The notes under the pieces: generated by a model
Told to the model about the DNA's origin: nothing
Seen by the model: only the letters and a program-made list of their open reading frames with translations
Database searches by the model: none
Position numbers and translations under genes: made by a program
NCBI GenBank assembly: GCA_030606095.1
Contig: JAUWHC010000166.1
Location: 1-6,414 of the forward strand
Length of the DNA stretch: 6,414 nt
Direction of reading: 5' to 3'
From: Promethearchaeota archaeon
GTDB lineage: Archaea > Asgardarchaeota > Lokiarchaeia > Sigyniarchaeales > SOKP01
Shown: one piece after another, positions 1-6,240 of the stretch
Layout: each line of letters starts with the position of its first letter
Position numbering within the stretch: the first letter of the stretch is position 1

Positions 1-128
1 ACGACAAGGCAGAACTAAATAATTTATGGGAAAAAGATCAAGAGTTAAGACTAAAATTATTGGATAAAATGTTCCACGAATATTCCATGACTCGAACCAG
101 GTTCCCTAAAAGAAATTCAGGATTTTAA
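1..128 (+). CDS. C-terminal end of an unidentified protein (5' truncated)
   Basis: An open frame enters from the left edge at base 3 and gives 41 codons before a TAA at 126-128; the other two forward frames hit stops within the first 21 bases. The tail is rich in Lys, Glu and Leu, with an amphipathic helical stretch (NNLWEKDQELRLKLLDKMF). It ends in a basic segment (TRTRFPKRNSGF), as expected for a soluble protein's C-terminus. I do not recognise the family from this fragment. It is on the same strand as the next gene, 44 bases upstream of it. A TATA-like element for that next gene overlaps this stop codon, so the two are probably transcribed separately. Confidence 0.5.
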   Translation, partial: DKAELNNLWEKDQELRLKLLDKMFHEYSMTRTRFPKRNSGF

Positions 129-134
129 ATTATA
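123..134 (+). promoter_or_regulatory. TATA-like element upstream of the flavoenzyme gene
   Basis: The A/T run TTTTAAATTATA lies about 40-50 bases before the ATG at 173 and overlaps the stop codon of the preceding gene. With the usual archaeal spacing of about 25 bases from TATA box to start site, transcription would begin near 150-157, giving a leader of roughly 20 bases. No Shine-Dalgarno-like stretch is visible before the ATG. In DNA this AT-rich such matches are easily found by chance, so this is a weak call. Confidence 0.3.
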
Positions 135-172
135 GAAAAAACTAATAACTCTGAAAAAAGATCTGTATAGAA

Positions 173-1063
173 ATGAAGTGGAAAACTAAAATAACTCAAA
201 TCTTAGGAATTAAGTATCCTCTCGTAATGGGAGCTTTTGGGGGCTGGGGTAAAGCCGAATTTGCATCGCCTTTTTCAAATGCGGGCGGATTAGGGATTAT
301 AACGGCGCTAAACTTTCCAGATCCAGAAGATTTTAAGAAAGATTTACAAAAGATGAAACGATTAACTGACAAACCTTTTGGAATAAACCTATCGTTGCCA
401 CATCGTAGCTTAAAAGAGAATGGCGAAGATATTAGAACTAGAAAAAGATATTTAGATTATGTGGAAATAGCAATCAATGAAAATTGTAACATCTTTACAA
501 CCTCTGGATACAAAGCTTCGTTCATCGGCACAAGAGTTCACGAAGCAGGTGGTTTATGGATTCATAAATGCGTTTTGGTAAAACACGCTATTTCAGCAGA
601 AAGACAAGGTGCAGATGGCGTTACTTTAGTAGGTTTAGAAGGAACTGGATTCAAAAATCCCCTAACAAACACTACTTTGGTAAACATAACGATGGCAAAA
701 AAATTGCTTAAAGTTCCCATAATTGCCGCAGGAGGAATCGGAGACTCAAGAGGTTTTTTAGGTGCTCTAACATTGGGCGCCGATGCAGTGTGCTTAGGTA
801 CTGCTTTAATGACTACTAAAGAATGTCCCGTGCCAGAAAGAATTAAGGAAAAATGGCTAAATCTAGATGTATTTGACGAGCAATTTCATAAAAAAATATA
901 CACTTTCAATGTAAAAAATTTTATGGCACCTTCAACGGCAATAGGACACCATAACGAAATAATCCCCATGAAAACCTTAATCGAGGAAATGATTAAAAAC
1001 GCAGAGAATATATTGCTTTCTTGGGGATTCGATAATAACGAATTCAATACGCTTCGCTTTTAG
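173..1063 (+). CDS. FMN-dependent nitronate monooxygenase / 2-nitropropane dioxygenase family protein with altered active site
   Basis: The 296-residue product has the layout of the NMO/2-NPD flavoprotein family: FMN-binding TIM barrels that oxidise alkyl nitronates or serve as enoyl reductases and dehydrogenases. The N-terminus has the family opening (TQILGIKYPLVMG, 8-20), then SNAGGLGII (35-43) and DKPFGINLSLP (66-76). The C-terminal half has the FMN-phosphate signature: VPIIAAGGIGDSRG (181-194) and LGADAVCLGTALMTTKECP (201-219). The position where nitronate monooxygenases have the catalytic-His loop (typically AGGHxG) reads GLEGTGFKNP (154-163) with no histidine. Classical nitronate oxidation is therefore doubtful and the substrate cannot be assigned. 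The length is slightly below the 310-350 usual for the family. No signal peptide or membrane segment is seen, so it should be cytosolic. The ATG at 173 is the first in frame and is well placed relative to the barrel's first strand. Confidence 0.88.
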   Translation: MKWKTKITQILGIKYPLVMGAFGGWGKAEFASPFSNAGGLGIITALNFPDPEDFKKDLQKMKRLTDKPFGINLSLPHRSLKENGEDIRTRKRYLDYVEIAINENCNIFTTSGYKASFIGTRVHEAGGLWIHKCVLVKHAISAERQGADGVTLVGLEGTGFKNPLTNTTLVNITMAKKLLKVPIIAAGGIGDSRGFLGALTLGADAVCLGTALMTTKECPVPERIKEKWLNLDVFDEQFHKKIYTFNVKNFMAPSTAIGHHNEIIPMKTLIEEMIKNAENILLSWGFDNNEFNTLRF

Positions 1064-1084
1064 TATTGAGGTTGGTTAAAGCTA

Positions 1085-1246
1085 ATGAAGAATGATAAGA
1101 GAAAAGAAAAACCTAAACTTGACGACGACGAATTAGAGGAGATTTTCGAGTCAACTTGGAAGAATTGGGCATCCCGTAGAAAATGTGAGCAGACTCATAC
1201 ACCAGAGTATATTAAAAGAAAAAATAAAAAGAATCACATTAAATAA
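1085..1246 (+). CDS. Small charged hypothetical protein, 53 aa
   Basis: An ATG-initiated frame of 53 codons ends at TAA 1244-1246. An in-frame TGA at 1067-1069 excludes a longer version. A GAGGT stretch at 1068-1072, complementary to the 16S rRNA 3' end, sits 12 bases before the ATG, a long but possible spacing. The product has a basic N-terminus (KNDKRKEKPK), an acidic helix-like centre (LDDDELEEIFESTW), two Trp, a single Cys, and a very basic tail (IKRKNKKNHIK). It has no membrane segment and no zinc-ribbon cysteine pairs. The gene starts 21 bases after the flavoenzyme stop codon on the same strand, so both may share one transcript ending at the U-tract at 1291-1298. I do not recognise a family. 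The balanced charged composition argues for a real gene, but short length keeps confidence moderate. Confidence 0.55.
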   Translation: MKNDKRKEKPKLDDDELEEIFESTWKNWASRRKCEQTHTPEYIKRKNKKNHIK

Positions 1247-1290
1247 CGGTATTCTTTAAATCTTTTTGCAATTTTGCTATTCTTTCACCA

Positions 1291-1298
1291 TTTTTTTT
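1291..1298 (+). terminator. U-tract terminator after the small ORF
   Basis: A run of eight T follows several shorter T-rich stretches (TCTTTTTGC, TATTCTTTC) starting about 15 bases after the small-ORF stop codon. Archaeal RNA polymerase terminates at such U-rich tracts without needing a GC hairpin, and none is seen here. It separates the flavoenzyme transcript from the pyrophosphatase promoter region. Confidence 0.4.
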
Positions 1299-1376
1299 CA
1301 ATAATTTTACAAAATTCAAAATATTTATAGGAATTAGGCTAATAGAATAAATATTAATTATATCTTAATAAAAAAA

Positions 1377-1384
1377 TTTAAATA
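1377..1384 (+). promoter_or_regulatory. Candidate TATA box of the pyrophosphatase gene
   Basis: TTTAAATA lies 26-33 bases before the ATG at 1410, inside an extremely A-rich stretch (1367-1410). At archaeal spacing, transcription would start at about 1402-1409, making the message nearly leaderless. A competing TATA-like run, TTAATTATATC at 1353-1363, would instead give a leader of about 25 bases. That leader would contain GTGAT (1400-1404), which is complementary to the archaeal 16S 3' end and sits five bases before the ATG. The sequence alone does not decide between the two. Confidence 0.4.
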
Positions 1385-1409
1385 AAAAAAAAATAAAAAG
1401 TGATTAAAA

Positions 1410-3530
1410 ATGGCAGTGCCAATAATTTTAATTGTTGCACTAATCGCAGGGATAATTTCAATCGTTTTGGCAATATACTTTAGAATTCTAGTTTTAAAAG
1501 AGGATCCTGGCAACGAAAGAATGCAAGAAGTCGCTGGATATATCGAAGAAGGGGCTAAAACATACCTAAAAGTTCAATATAAAGTTCTTGGAATCTTTGT
1601 AGGAGTACTTTTTTTCGTAATGTTATTCTTACTTCCTAATATGACGAATCCTGGTACATTAAATTGGGAACAAGCGTTAGCGTACTTAATTGGTTGTGTG
1701 GGTTCTATGTTCGCAGGTTGGTTAGGAATGTATGTTGGTGTTAAAGCAAATACAAGAGCGGCACAAGGTTGTACCAAGGGTACAAAAGCTGGTTTCGATG
1801 TAGCATTTTTTGGAGGAGCAGTAATGGGTTTAGCCGTGGTAGGAGTTGCTTTAATAGGCGTATCAATAATCTATTGGATTTTTCAGTCTCCTCTTGTTGT
1901 GTTAGGGTTTAGCTTCGGTGCCAGTAGTATAGCTTTATTTATGAAGTGTGGCGGTGGAATATTTACGAAAACGGCAGATGTAGGCGCTGATTTAGTAGGA
2001 AAAGCTGAATACAATCTACCTGAAGATGATCCAAGAAATCCAGCAACGATAGCTGATAATGTAGGTGATAATGTCGGCGATATCGCTGGAATGGGCAGTG
2101 ACCTATTCGATTCTTATGTTGCATCCATCGTTGCAGCAATGATGCTTGCAGCAGCTTTTGGTGTAATAGGTACCATTAAAGCACCTTTTGCAAATGTAAC
2201 ATTAACAGCTACAGGAGCTTCTGTATTAATTGTTACTCCGGTTGTTTATTGCGGCGTAGGATTAATTGCTTCGCTTATAGGAATATACGTAATAAAGAAT
2301 AAAGGTTCTAAAGAACCCGGAAAAGCTTTAAACACAGGAACTTATTTAGCAACTTTAATCTATTTTGCATTATCCGCTTTAATAACGATTGCCCTATCAG
2401 TTGGATTAGGAACCGAAGAAGTGGGCTTATTATGGCGAATTTGGGGCACATCAGCTATTGGACTTGGATCTGGTATTGTTTTAGGTTTTACAAGCGATTA
2501 TTTTACTCGGGAAGATAAGAAACCAACAAAAAACATAGCTCATGCTGCTAAAGAAGGTCATGCGGTTGTAATTCTTTCTGGTTTCTCATATGGACTACTA
2601 AGTGTTGCTCCTCCTGCAATAGGAGTTATATTTGCTATGATAATTTCATTTTGGTTAGCTGGTGTATTTGGTGTAGCAATGGCTGCTGTTGGAATGTTAG
2701 CAATTGTAGGAACAATAGTAACTAATGATGCGTATGGTCCAATCGTTGACAATGCGAGAGCTATTGCAGAACAAGGAGAATTAGGTGATGAAGTAATTAG
2801 AACTGCTGATAAATTAGATTCTGCTGGTAACACCGCCAAAGCAATTACAAAGGGATACGCAATTGGAGCTGCGAACTTAACAGTTATGGCTTTAATGTTT
2901 TCCTTTGCAGAAGAGGCTGGTATTACTGCTATGGATTTATTAAGCGTCAGTGTTCTAGTAGGTGCCTTTTTAGGAGTTGTTACACCTGCCTTGTTCTCTG
3001 CATTATTGATATTAGCTGTCCAAAGAAACGCAGCGAAGATGGTCGATGAAATTCGTAGGCAATTTGAAGAAAACCCTAAAATATTAACCGGTGAAGAACC
3101 CGCTGATTTCCATAAAACAATTGATATTGCAACAAAAGGTTCATTACGTGAGTTAATTATACCAAGCATTATTTCTATAACCTTTCCTATTGGTGTTGGA
3201 ATTCTTTTTGGCGTAGCTTCCTTAGGAGCATTCTTAGCTGGAGCTATCTTATCTGGATTTGTATTCGCTGTGTTTATGTCGAACAGTGGAGGAGCCTGGG
3301 ACAATGCTAAGAAATGGATTGAAGACGGAAACTTAGGTGGAAAAGGAACTGAAGTACATAAAGCCAGTATAACGGGAGATACGGTCGGAGACCCCTTTAA
3401 AGACACCGCAGGTCCAAGCATTAACACTTTGCTAGTCGTAATGTCGCTTACTGCATCAATTTTCATGGGGTTACTTCTGATGTTTAACGGTGGAGCTGGG
3501 TTGCTTGGAAACTTACTTACTCTATTCTAA
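1410..3530 (+). CDS. hppA: Membrane-bound, K+-independent H+-translocating pyrophosphatase
   Basis: This 706-residue protein couples hydrolysis of cytosolic pyrophosphate to ion export across the membrane, helping to maintain the gradient and to remove PPi from biosynthesis. It is full length for the family (about 660-770) and built of some 16 hydrophobic helices. All substrate-site blocks are present: DVGADLVGK (190-198), EDDPRNPATIADNVGDNVGD (205-224), TNDAYGPIVDNA (438-449), NSGGAWDNAKKWIE (625-638) and GDTVGDPFKDTAGPS (656-670). The segment GNTAKAIT (473-480) has Lys477 and Thr480. These are the residues that mark K+-independent enzymes, where K+-dependent ones have Ala and usually Gly or Ala. 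K+-independent members characterised so far pump H+. The helix-6 segment reads LFDSY (232-236), with Asp234 where many family members have a gating Glu. The ATG start gives a clean first helix directly after MAVP. It stands alone between two U-tracts. Confidence 0.97.
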   Translation: MAVPIILIVALIAGIISIVLAIYFRILVLKEDPGNERMQEVAGYIEEGAKTYLKVQYKVLGIFVGVLFFVMLFLLPNMTNPGTLNWEQALAYLIGCVGSMFAGWLGMYVGVKANTRAAQGCTKGTKAGFDVAFFGGAVMGLAVVGVALIGVSIIYWIFQSPLVVLGFSFGASSIALFMKCGGGIFTKTADVGADLVGKAEYNLPEDDPRNPATIADNVGDNVGDIAGMGSDLFDSYVASIVAAMMLAAAFGVIGTIKAPFANVTLTATGASVLIVTPVVYCGVGLIASLIGIYVIKNKGSKEPGKALNTGTYLATLIYFALSALITIALSVGLGTEEVGLLWRIWGTSAIGLGSGIVLGFTSDYFTREDKKPTKNIAHAAKEGHAVVILSGFSYGLLSVAPPAIGVIFAMIISFWLAGVFGVAMAAVGMLAIVGTIVTNDAYGPIVDNARAIAEQGELGDEVIRTADKLDSAGNTAKAITKGYAIGAANLTVMALMFSFAEEAGITAMDLLSVSVLVGAFLGVVTPALFSALLILAVQRNAAKMVDEIRRQFEENPKILTGEEPADFHKTIDIATKGSLRELIIPSIISITFPIGVGILFGVASLGAFLAGAILSGFVFAVFMSNSGGAWDNAKKWIEDGNLGGKGTEVHKASITGDTVGDPFKDTAGPSINTLLVVMSLTASIFMGLLLMFNGGAGLLGNLLTLF

Positions 3531-3565
3531 TTCAAATATTAAGCAAAAATAAAATTATTTAATTC

Positions 3566-3574
3566 TTTTTTTTT
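3566..3574 (+). terminator. U-tract terminator after the pyrophosphatase gene
   Basis: Nine consecutive T begin about 35 bases after the pyrophosphatase stop codon, within an A/T-only region without a GC-rich hairpin. This matches the intrinsic U-tract mode of archaeal termination and leaves room for a separate promoter for the following transporter. Confidence 0.45.
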
Positions 3575-3601
3575 AATATTTCTGTAAAAAACTATCCCTG
3601 T

Positions 3602-3610
3602 GATATATAG
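3602..3610 (+). promoter_or_regulatory. Candidate TATA box of the MFS transporter gene
   Basis: GATATATAG is a good TATA-like match located between the U-tract and the transporter. It predicts a transcription start near 3628-3636. That falls just before a TTG at 3638 and about 65-70 bases before the ATG at 3701. It therefore bears on the choice of start codon: an almost leaderless TTG start, or an ATG start with an untranslated leader of about 65-70 bases. Confidence 0.4.
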
Positions 3611-3700
3611 ATTGAGCTTCAAATTAAAAAGTACTATTTGAAACCTAATATTTTGGAATTTACAGATTTAAACAATAAAACCATTGATCAGAATTTAATT

Positions 3701-5035
3701 ATGACGGAAAAGAAGTTTCTAAACAAACAAGAGCACGCAAAATATTTAGAAAAGTATAATATTCACCCTAATCGTGCGATGTTAACAATTATTCTTAGCA
3801 TTCTCGTTGATGTTTTCGGTTACAGCATGGTACTTCCGTTGCTACCTAGTATTGTTAAAGATTTTGGCGCTTCTGACTTCTTCGTCGGAATCCTTATTTC
3901 CTCTAATGCTTTTACTGCAATGATTTTTGGGCCAATCTGGGGGAAATTGAGCGATAAATATGGGCGCAAGCGCATTCTTGTGATTTCCCAGGCAGGAACA
4001 GGCTTATCTTTTTTAATATTAGCTACATCTAATTCGGTCTATATAATCATGTTTTCACGAATTCTTGATGGCATTTTTGGCGGTCAAATTCCTGTTATAC
4101 GTGCTTACATTTCAGATATCACAACTCCTAAGACGAGAGCTTCGGAAATAAGTAAAATAATGATAGGTCATGTTGTCGGAATGATTATAGGACCTATAAT
4201 TGGTGGATTTTTAGGGGCTATAAATTGGCGCTATCCTGCTATTTTAGCTAGTATTTTGTCAATTCTAGTTATTTCATTAACTTTGAAGGTATTAATTGAG
4301 AGTATGCCAAAAGAAAGAATTACCGATATTAAACTCCGCTTATCGAACAATGATAATGCTTCAAATAACAATAGAAGTATATGGAATAAAGAAGTAAATC
4401 TTCGTTTTGTACAAATCTTCCTATTATATATGATTACAGTAATGATCAACTCGAGTTTTCCTTTATTCTTAGACAATAGATATGGCGCTGGCCCTATGAT
4501 CATTGGTTCAGTAATGAGCGTTGCTGGAATTGTTGTACTGTTTTATGCTGGAGTCTTAATGAAACCAATGTTGCGTAAATTTGGAGAAAAAAGAGTACTA
4601 ATTTTTGGCTTTATACTACTAATCTTGACCTTCTTATTATTTCCTTATCTTACCGAACTATGGATGGTTTATGTTTTTATCATTCCGTTTGCCTTTTGCA
4701 TGTCGATCATCCCTCCTCTGATTCAAAGTAACCTTAGTAAAGCAGTAGATTCAGATAAACAAGGAGAAGTAAGTGGATGGACGACTAATTTTCAGTCAAT
4801 CTCTCAAATAATTGCTCCTTTAGTTTCTACTGGATTTTTAGAAATTGGTGGATTAGTTATTTTTTCAATTTTCTTCTTTAATTCATATCAATTAATAGAT
4901 TTTACAGCAGTGATACTTGGTATAGCATTATTGATAGTCGGTATTATTGATCTTAAATCACATCCCCATCTTTACGAACACGATGAACCTAAAAATAAGG
5001 AAATCGTAAAAGAAGGGTCAAATAAGATTCAATAG
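3701..5035 (+). CDS. MFS efflux transporter, DHA1/TetA-like
   Basis: A 444-residue, 12-helix major facilitator protein, probably exporting a drug or small metabolite in exchange for protons. Numbered from this ATG, a soluble N-terminal stretch of about 25 residues precedes helix 1 (LTIILSILVDVFGYSMVLPLL). Motif A (GKLSDKYGRKR, 81-91) lies between helices 2 and 3, and an Arg in FSRILDGIFGG (98-108) matches motif B. The antiporter motif C is GHVVGMIIGPIIGG (146-159). The central cytoplasmic loop (about 191-232) is rich in Asn and Ser, and the C-terminal tail is hydrophilic. Motif C and PxxxAYxSDIT-like residues after helix 4 favour drug:H+ antiporters over uptake carriers, but the substrate cannot be read from sequence. 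An in-frame TTG at 3638 would add 21 residues and suits the TATA box position. I prefer the ATG because it begins immediately before the conserved part and the added residues show no family character. Confidence 0.88.
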   Translation: MTEKKFLNKQEHAKYLEKYNIHPNRAMLTIILSILVDVFGYSMVLPLLPSIVKDFGASDFFVGILISSNAFTAMIFGPIWGKLSDKYGRKRILVISQAGTGLSFLILATSNSVYIIMFSRILDGIFGGQIPVIRAYISDITTPKTRASEISKIMIGHVVGMIIGPIIGGFLGAINWRYPAILASILSILVISLTLKVLIESMPKERITDIKLRLSNNDNASNNNRSIWNKEVNLRFVQIFLLYMITVMINSSFPLFLDNRYGAGPMIIGSVMSVAGIVVLFYAGVLMKPMLRKFGEKRVLIFGFILLILTFLLFPYLTELWMVYVFIIPFAFCMSIIPPLIQSNLSKAVDSDKQGEVSGWTTNFQSISQIIAPLVSTGFLEIGGLVIFSIFFFNSYQLIDFTAVILGIALLIVGIIDLKSHPHLYEHDEPKNKEIVKEGSNKIQ

Positions 5036-5074
5036 TGAAACATAGAAATGTCAAAGTTTAAAAAATTAAAAAAG

Positions 5075-5080
5075 TTTTTT
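5075..5080 (+). terminator. Weak T-tract after the transporter gene
   Basis: Six T preceded by six A with a single G between them (5068-5080), 40 bases after the transporter stop codon. The A/T inverted repeat would not form a stable hairpin; any terminator activity would come from the U-tract. It is shorter than the other tracts in the window. Confidence 0.25.
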
Positions 5081-5093
5081 ACTTCTGATTCGG

Positions 5094-5101
5094 TTTAATA
5101 C
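5094..5101 (+). promoter_or_regulatory. Candidate TATA box of the seven-helix protein gene
   Basis: GTTTAATACACA around 5093-5104 includes a TTTAATAC element 32-39 bases before the ATG at 5133. It predicts a start site near 5120-5127 and a leader of about 5-15 bases, in keeping with near-leaderless transcripts. It would also exclude the TTG at 5121 as a comfortable start. The A/T background makes this only suggestive. Confidence 0.3.
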
Positions 5102-5132
5102 ACATAATAAAATATTTCCATTGGTAAAAAAT

Positions 5133-5879
5133 ATGGCTTTAGAATTAACTGAATTTTTACAAGGAAGTTTTAACGTAATATTCGTCTTAATTTCTATTGC
5201 AGTCGGTCTAAAGATACTAAGTAGATATTTCAGATATAAGAAGATTCATTTTATATTAGTAGGAATTATTTGGATCGGGATCTCAACACCTTGGTTACAT
5301 GGAGCTATTACCTTTATTATCTACTTTTTCGATCCTTTACTTATTGAAACTGCCGAGTTTATAACAATTAGGTTTATTATTGGGTATACATCGATTCCTA
5401 TAATAACCACTTTATGGTTTGTTGTTTTCACAGATCTTATGTATCAAAAAGAAAAGAGATTTCTCATCTGGTTATACGCCTTTATAAGTGTTATTTGTGA
5501 GTGTATATTTTTTATATTTCTGTTTACAAATCAATACGATCTAATTGGTTACTTTAGCGGACCATTTACTGCAGTATACAGGCCCTTTACTCGCTTTTCT
5601 TTATTGTTTTTTCTCGGTTCCTCTTTAGTGTCATTTCTTATATTTGCTGCCAGTTCACTGAAATCAAAAACCCCTGAAATAAGGTTAAAAGGAAAATTCT
5701 TGATAATCGCTTTTTTGACTTATACTGCATGTGCTGTGTTAGATTCATTTGCATTTTTTTTGACCCAACCAATTATGGTGGTTTTAATTCGTATCTTTTT
5801 GATGCTTAGTGCGATAGAATTTTATTTTGGATGGATTTTACCAGATTTTGTCAAAAAGATTTTCATTAAAACGGAATAA
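5133..5879 (+). CDS. Seven-helix membrane protein of unknown function (Lokiarchaeia-style)
   Basis: A 248-residue, strongly hydrophobic protein with about seven predicted membrane helices. Numbered from this ATG they lie near 8-25, 35-62, 73-97, 106-129, 152-176, 187-209 and 213-232. A short charged loop (KSKTPEIRLKGKF) precedes helix 6, and the C-terminal tail is basic (FVKKIFIKTE). There is no catalytic or kinase domain. The loop with an RLKGKF-like sequence before the last two helices, and the ending AIEFYFGWILPDFVKK, resemble the 7TM sensory modules found in front of histidine kinases. They also resemble stand-alone membrane proteins that I associate with Lokiarchaeia; this is a resemblance by eye, not a search. 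No signal peptide is apparent. An upstream TTG at 5121 would add four residues; the ATG is preferred. A sensory or small-molecule-binding role is conceivable but unproven. Confidence 0.75.
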   Translation: MALELTEFLQGSFNVIFVLISIAVGLKILSRYFRYKKIHFILVGIIWIGISTPWLHGAITFIIYFFDPLLIETAEFITIRFIIGYTSIPIITTLWFVVFTDLMYQKEKRFLIWLYAFISVICECIFFIFLFTNQYDLIGYFSGPFTAVYRPFTRFSLLFFLGSSLVSFLIFAASSLKSKTPEIRLKGKFLIIAFLTYTACAVLDSFAFFLTQPIMVVLIRIFLMLSAIEFYFGWILPDFVKKIFIKTE

Positions 5880-5894
5880 ATCTTCTTAAATTAC

Positions 5895-5903
5895 TTTTTT
5901 TTT
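5895..5903 (+). terminator. U-tract terminator after the seven-helix protein gene
   Basis: Nine T starting 16 bases after the stop codon, with no GC hairpin. It is the same pattern as after the pyrophosphatase gene and the clearest end signal for this transcript. Confidence 0.45.
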
Positions 5904-5945
5904 ATATTTAAGAATTTTGATTAAATGCTAAGTTTTTTGTAGGAA

Positions 5946-6092
5946 ATGAAAAAAATAAATTTTTTTCTCATGGAAGATATCACGATCATCTCACACCCTA
6001 ATATTACCACGATAATACACCTTCTTGGGAGACTAAACACGCAATTATCTGGAAAAGTAGAATGGTTTTTAGATGATGAAGTAGATACATAA
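5946..6092 (+). CDS. Possible small protein, 48 aa, hypothetical
   Basis: An open frame of 48 codons starts at ATG 5946 directly after an in-frame TAG (5940-5942) and ends at TAA 6090-6092. A second in-frame ATG at 5970 would give 40 residues. The product begins MKKINFFL and continues with a mixed hydrophobic/polar stretch (ITIISHPNITTIIHLLGRLN). It ends in an acidic tail (VEWFLDDEVDT). Base composition at 5970-6090 is less A/T-extreme than the flanks, and the amino acid mix looks protein-like. GGA sits just before the ATG but too close for a normal ribosome site. A 63-codon antisense frame covers the same stretch, so this could be coincidence. No family recognised. Confidence 0.35.
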   Translation: MKKINFFLMEDITIISHPNITTIIHLLGRLNTQLSGKVEWFLDDEVDT

Positions 6093-6206
6093 ATATACAA
6101 AAATCTTAACATTTAATCAGAATTTTTTAAATAACACCGTTATAAGATTTCAAATTTCCTTAAAAAATCAGTTTGAATATTAAAAAAATGTAAAATTCTA
6201 AAATAA

Positions 6207-6217
6207 TTATATATTTA
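6207..6217 (+). promoter_or_regulatory. TATA box of the RNase P RNA gene
   Basis: TTATATATTTA lies 24-34 bases before the first bases of the structured RNA at about 6241, the spacing expected between an archaeal TATA box and its transcription start. The region upstream to 6093 is non-coding and very A/T rich. The sharp change to balanced composition at about 6241 supports a promoter here. Confidence 0.5.
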
Positions 6218-6240
6218 TAGTAAAGAATCTTTCTTAATTT

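Noticed and set aside
1263..1276. Short direct repeat TTTTGCAA / TTTTGCTA in the gap before the pyrophosphatase gene
   Set aside because: Two copies of six shared bases in A/T-rich DNA are expected by chance; no further copies or symmetry.
1574..1777. A 67-codon minus-strand open frame within the pyrophosphatase gene
   Set aside because: Antisense to conserved coding sequence, with no own promoter or recognisable protein features.
2558..3466. A 302-codon open frame on the minus strand inside the pyrophosphatase gene
   Set aside because: It is fully antisense to a strongly conserved gene, has low-complexity Ala/Ser/Pro/Ile-rich content, and shows no recognisable domain; it is a codon-bias shadow.
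4231..4503. A 90-codon minus-strand open frame within the MFS transporter gene
   Set aside because: Antisense shadow of helices and the central loop of the transporter.
5921..6112. A 63-codon minus-strand open frame in the intergenic gap
   Set aside because: Poor composition with Ser/Ile/Phe runs. The plus-strand frame in the same place looks more protein-like, and even that is uncertain.
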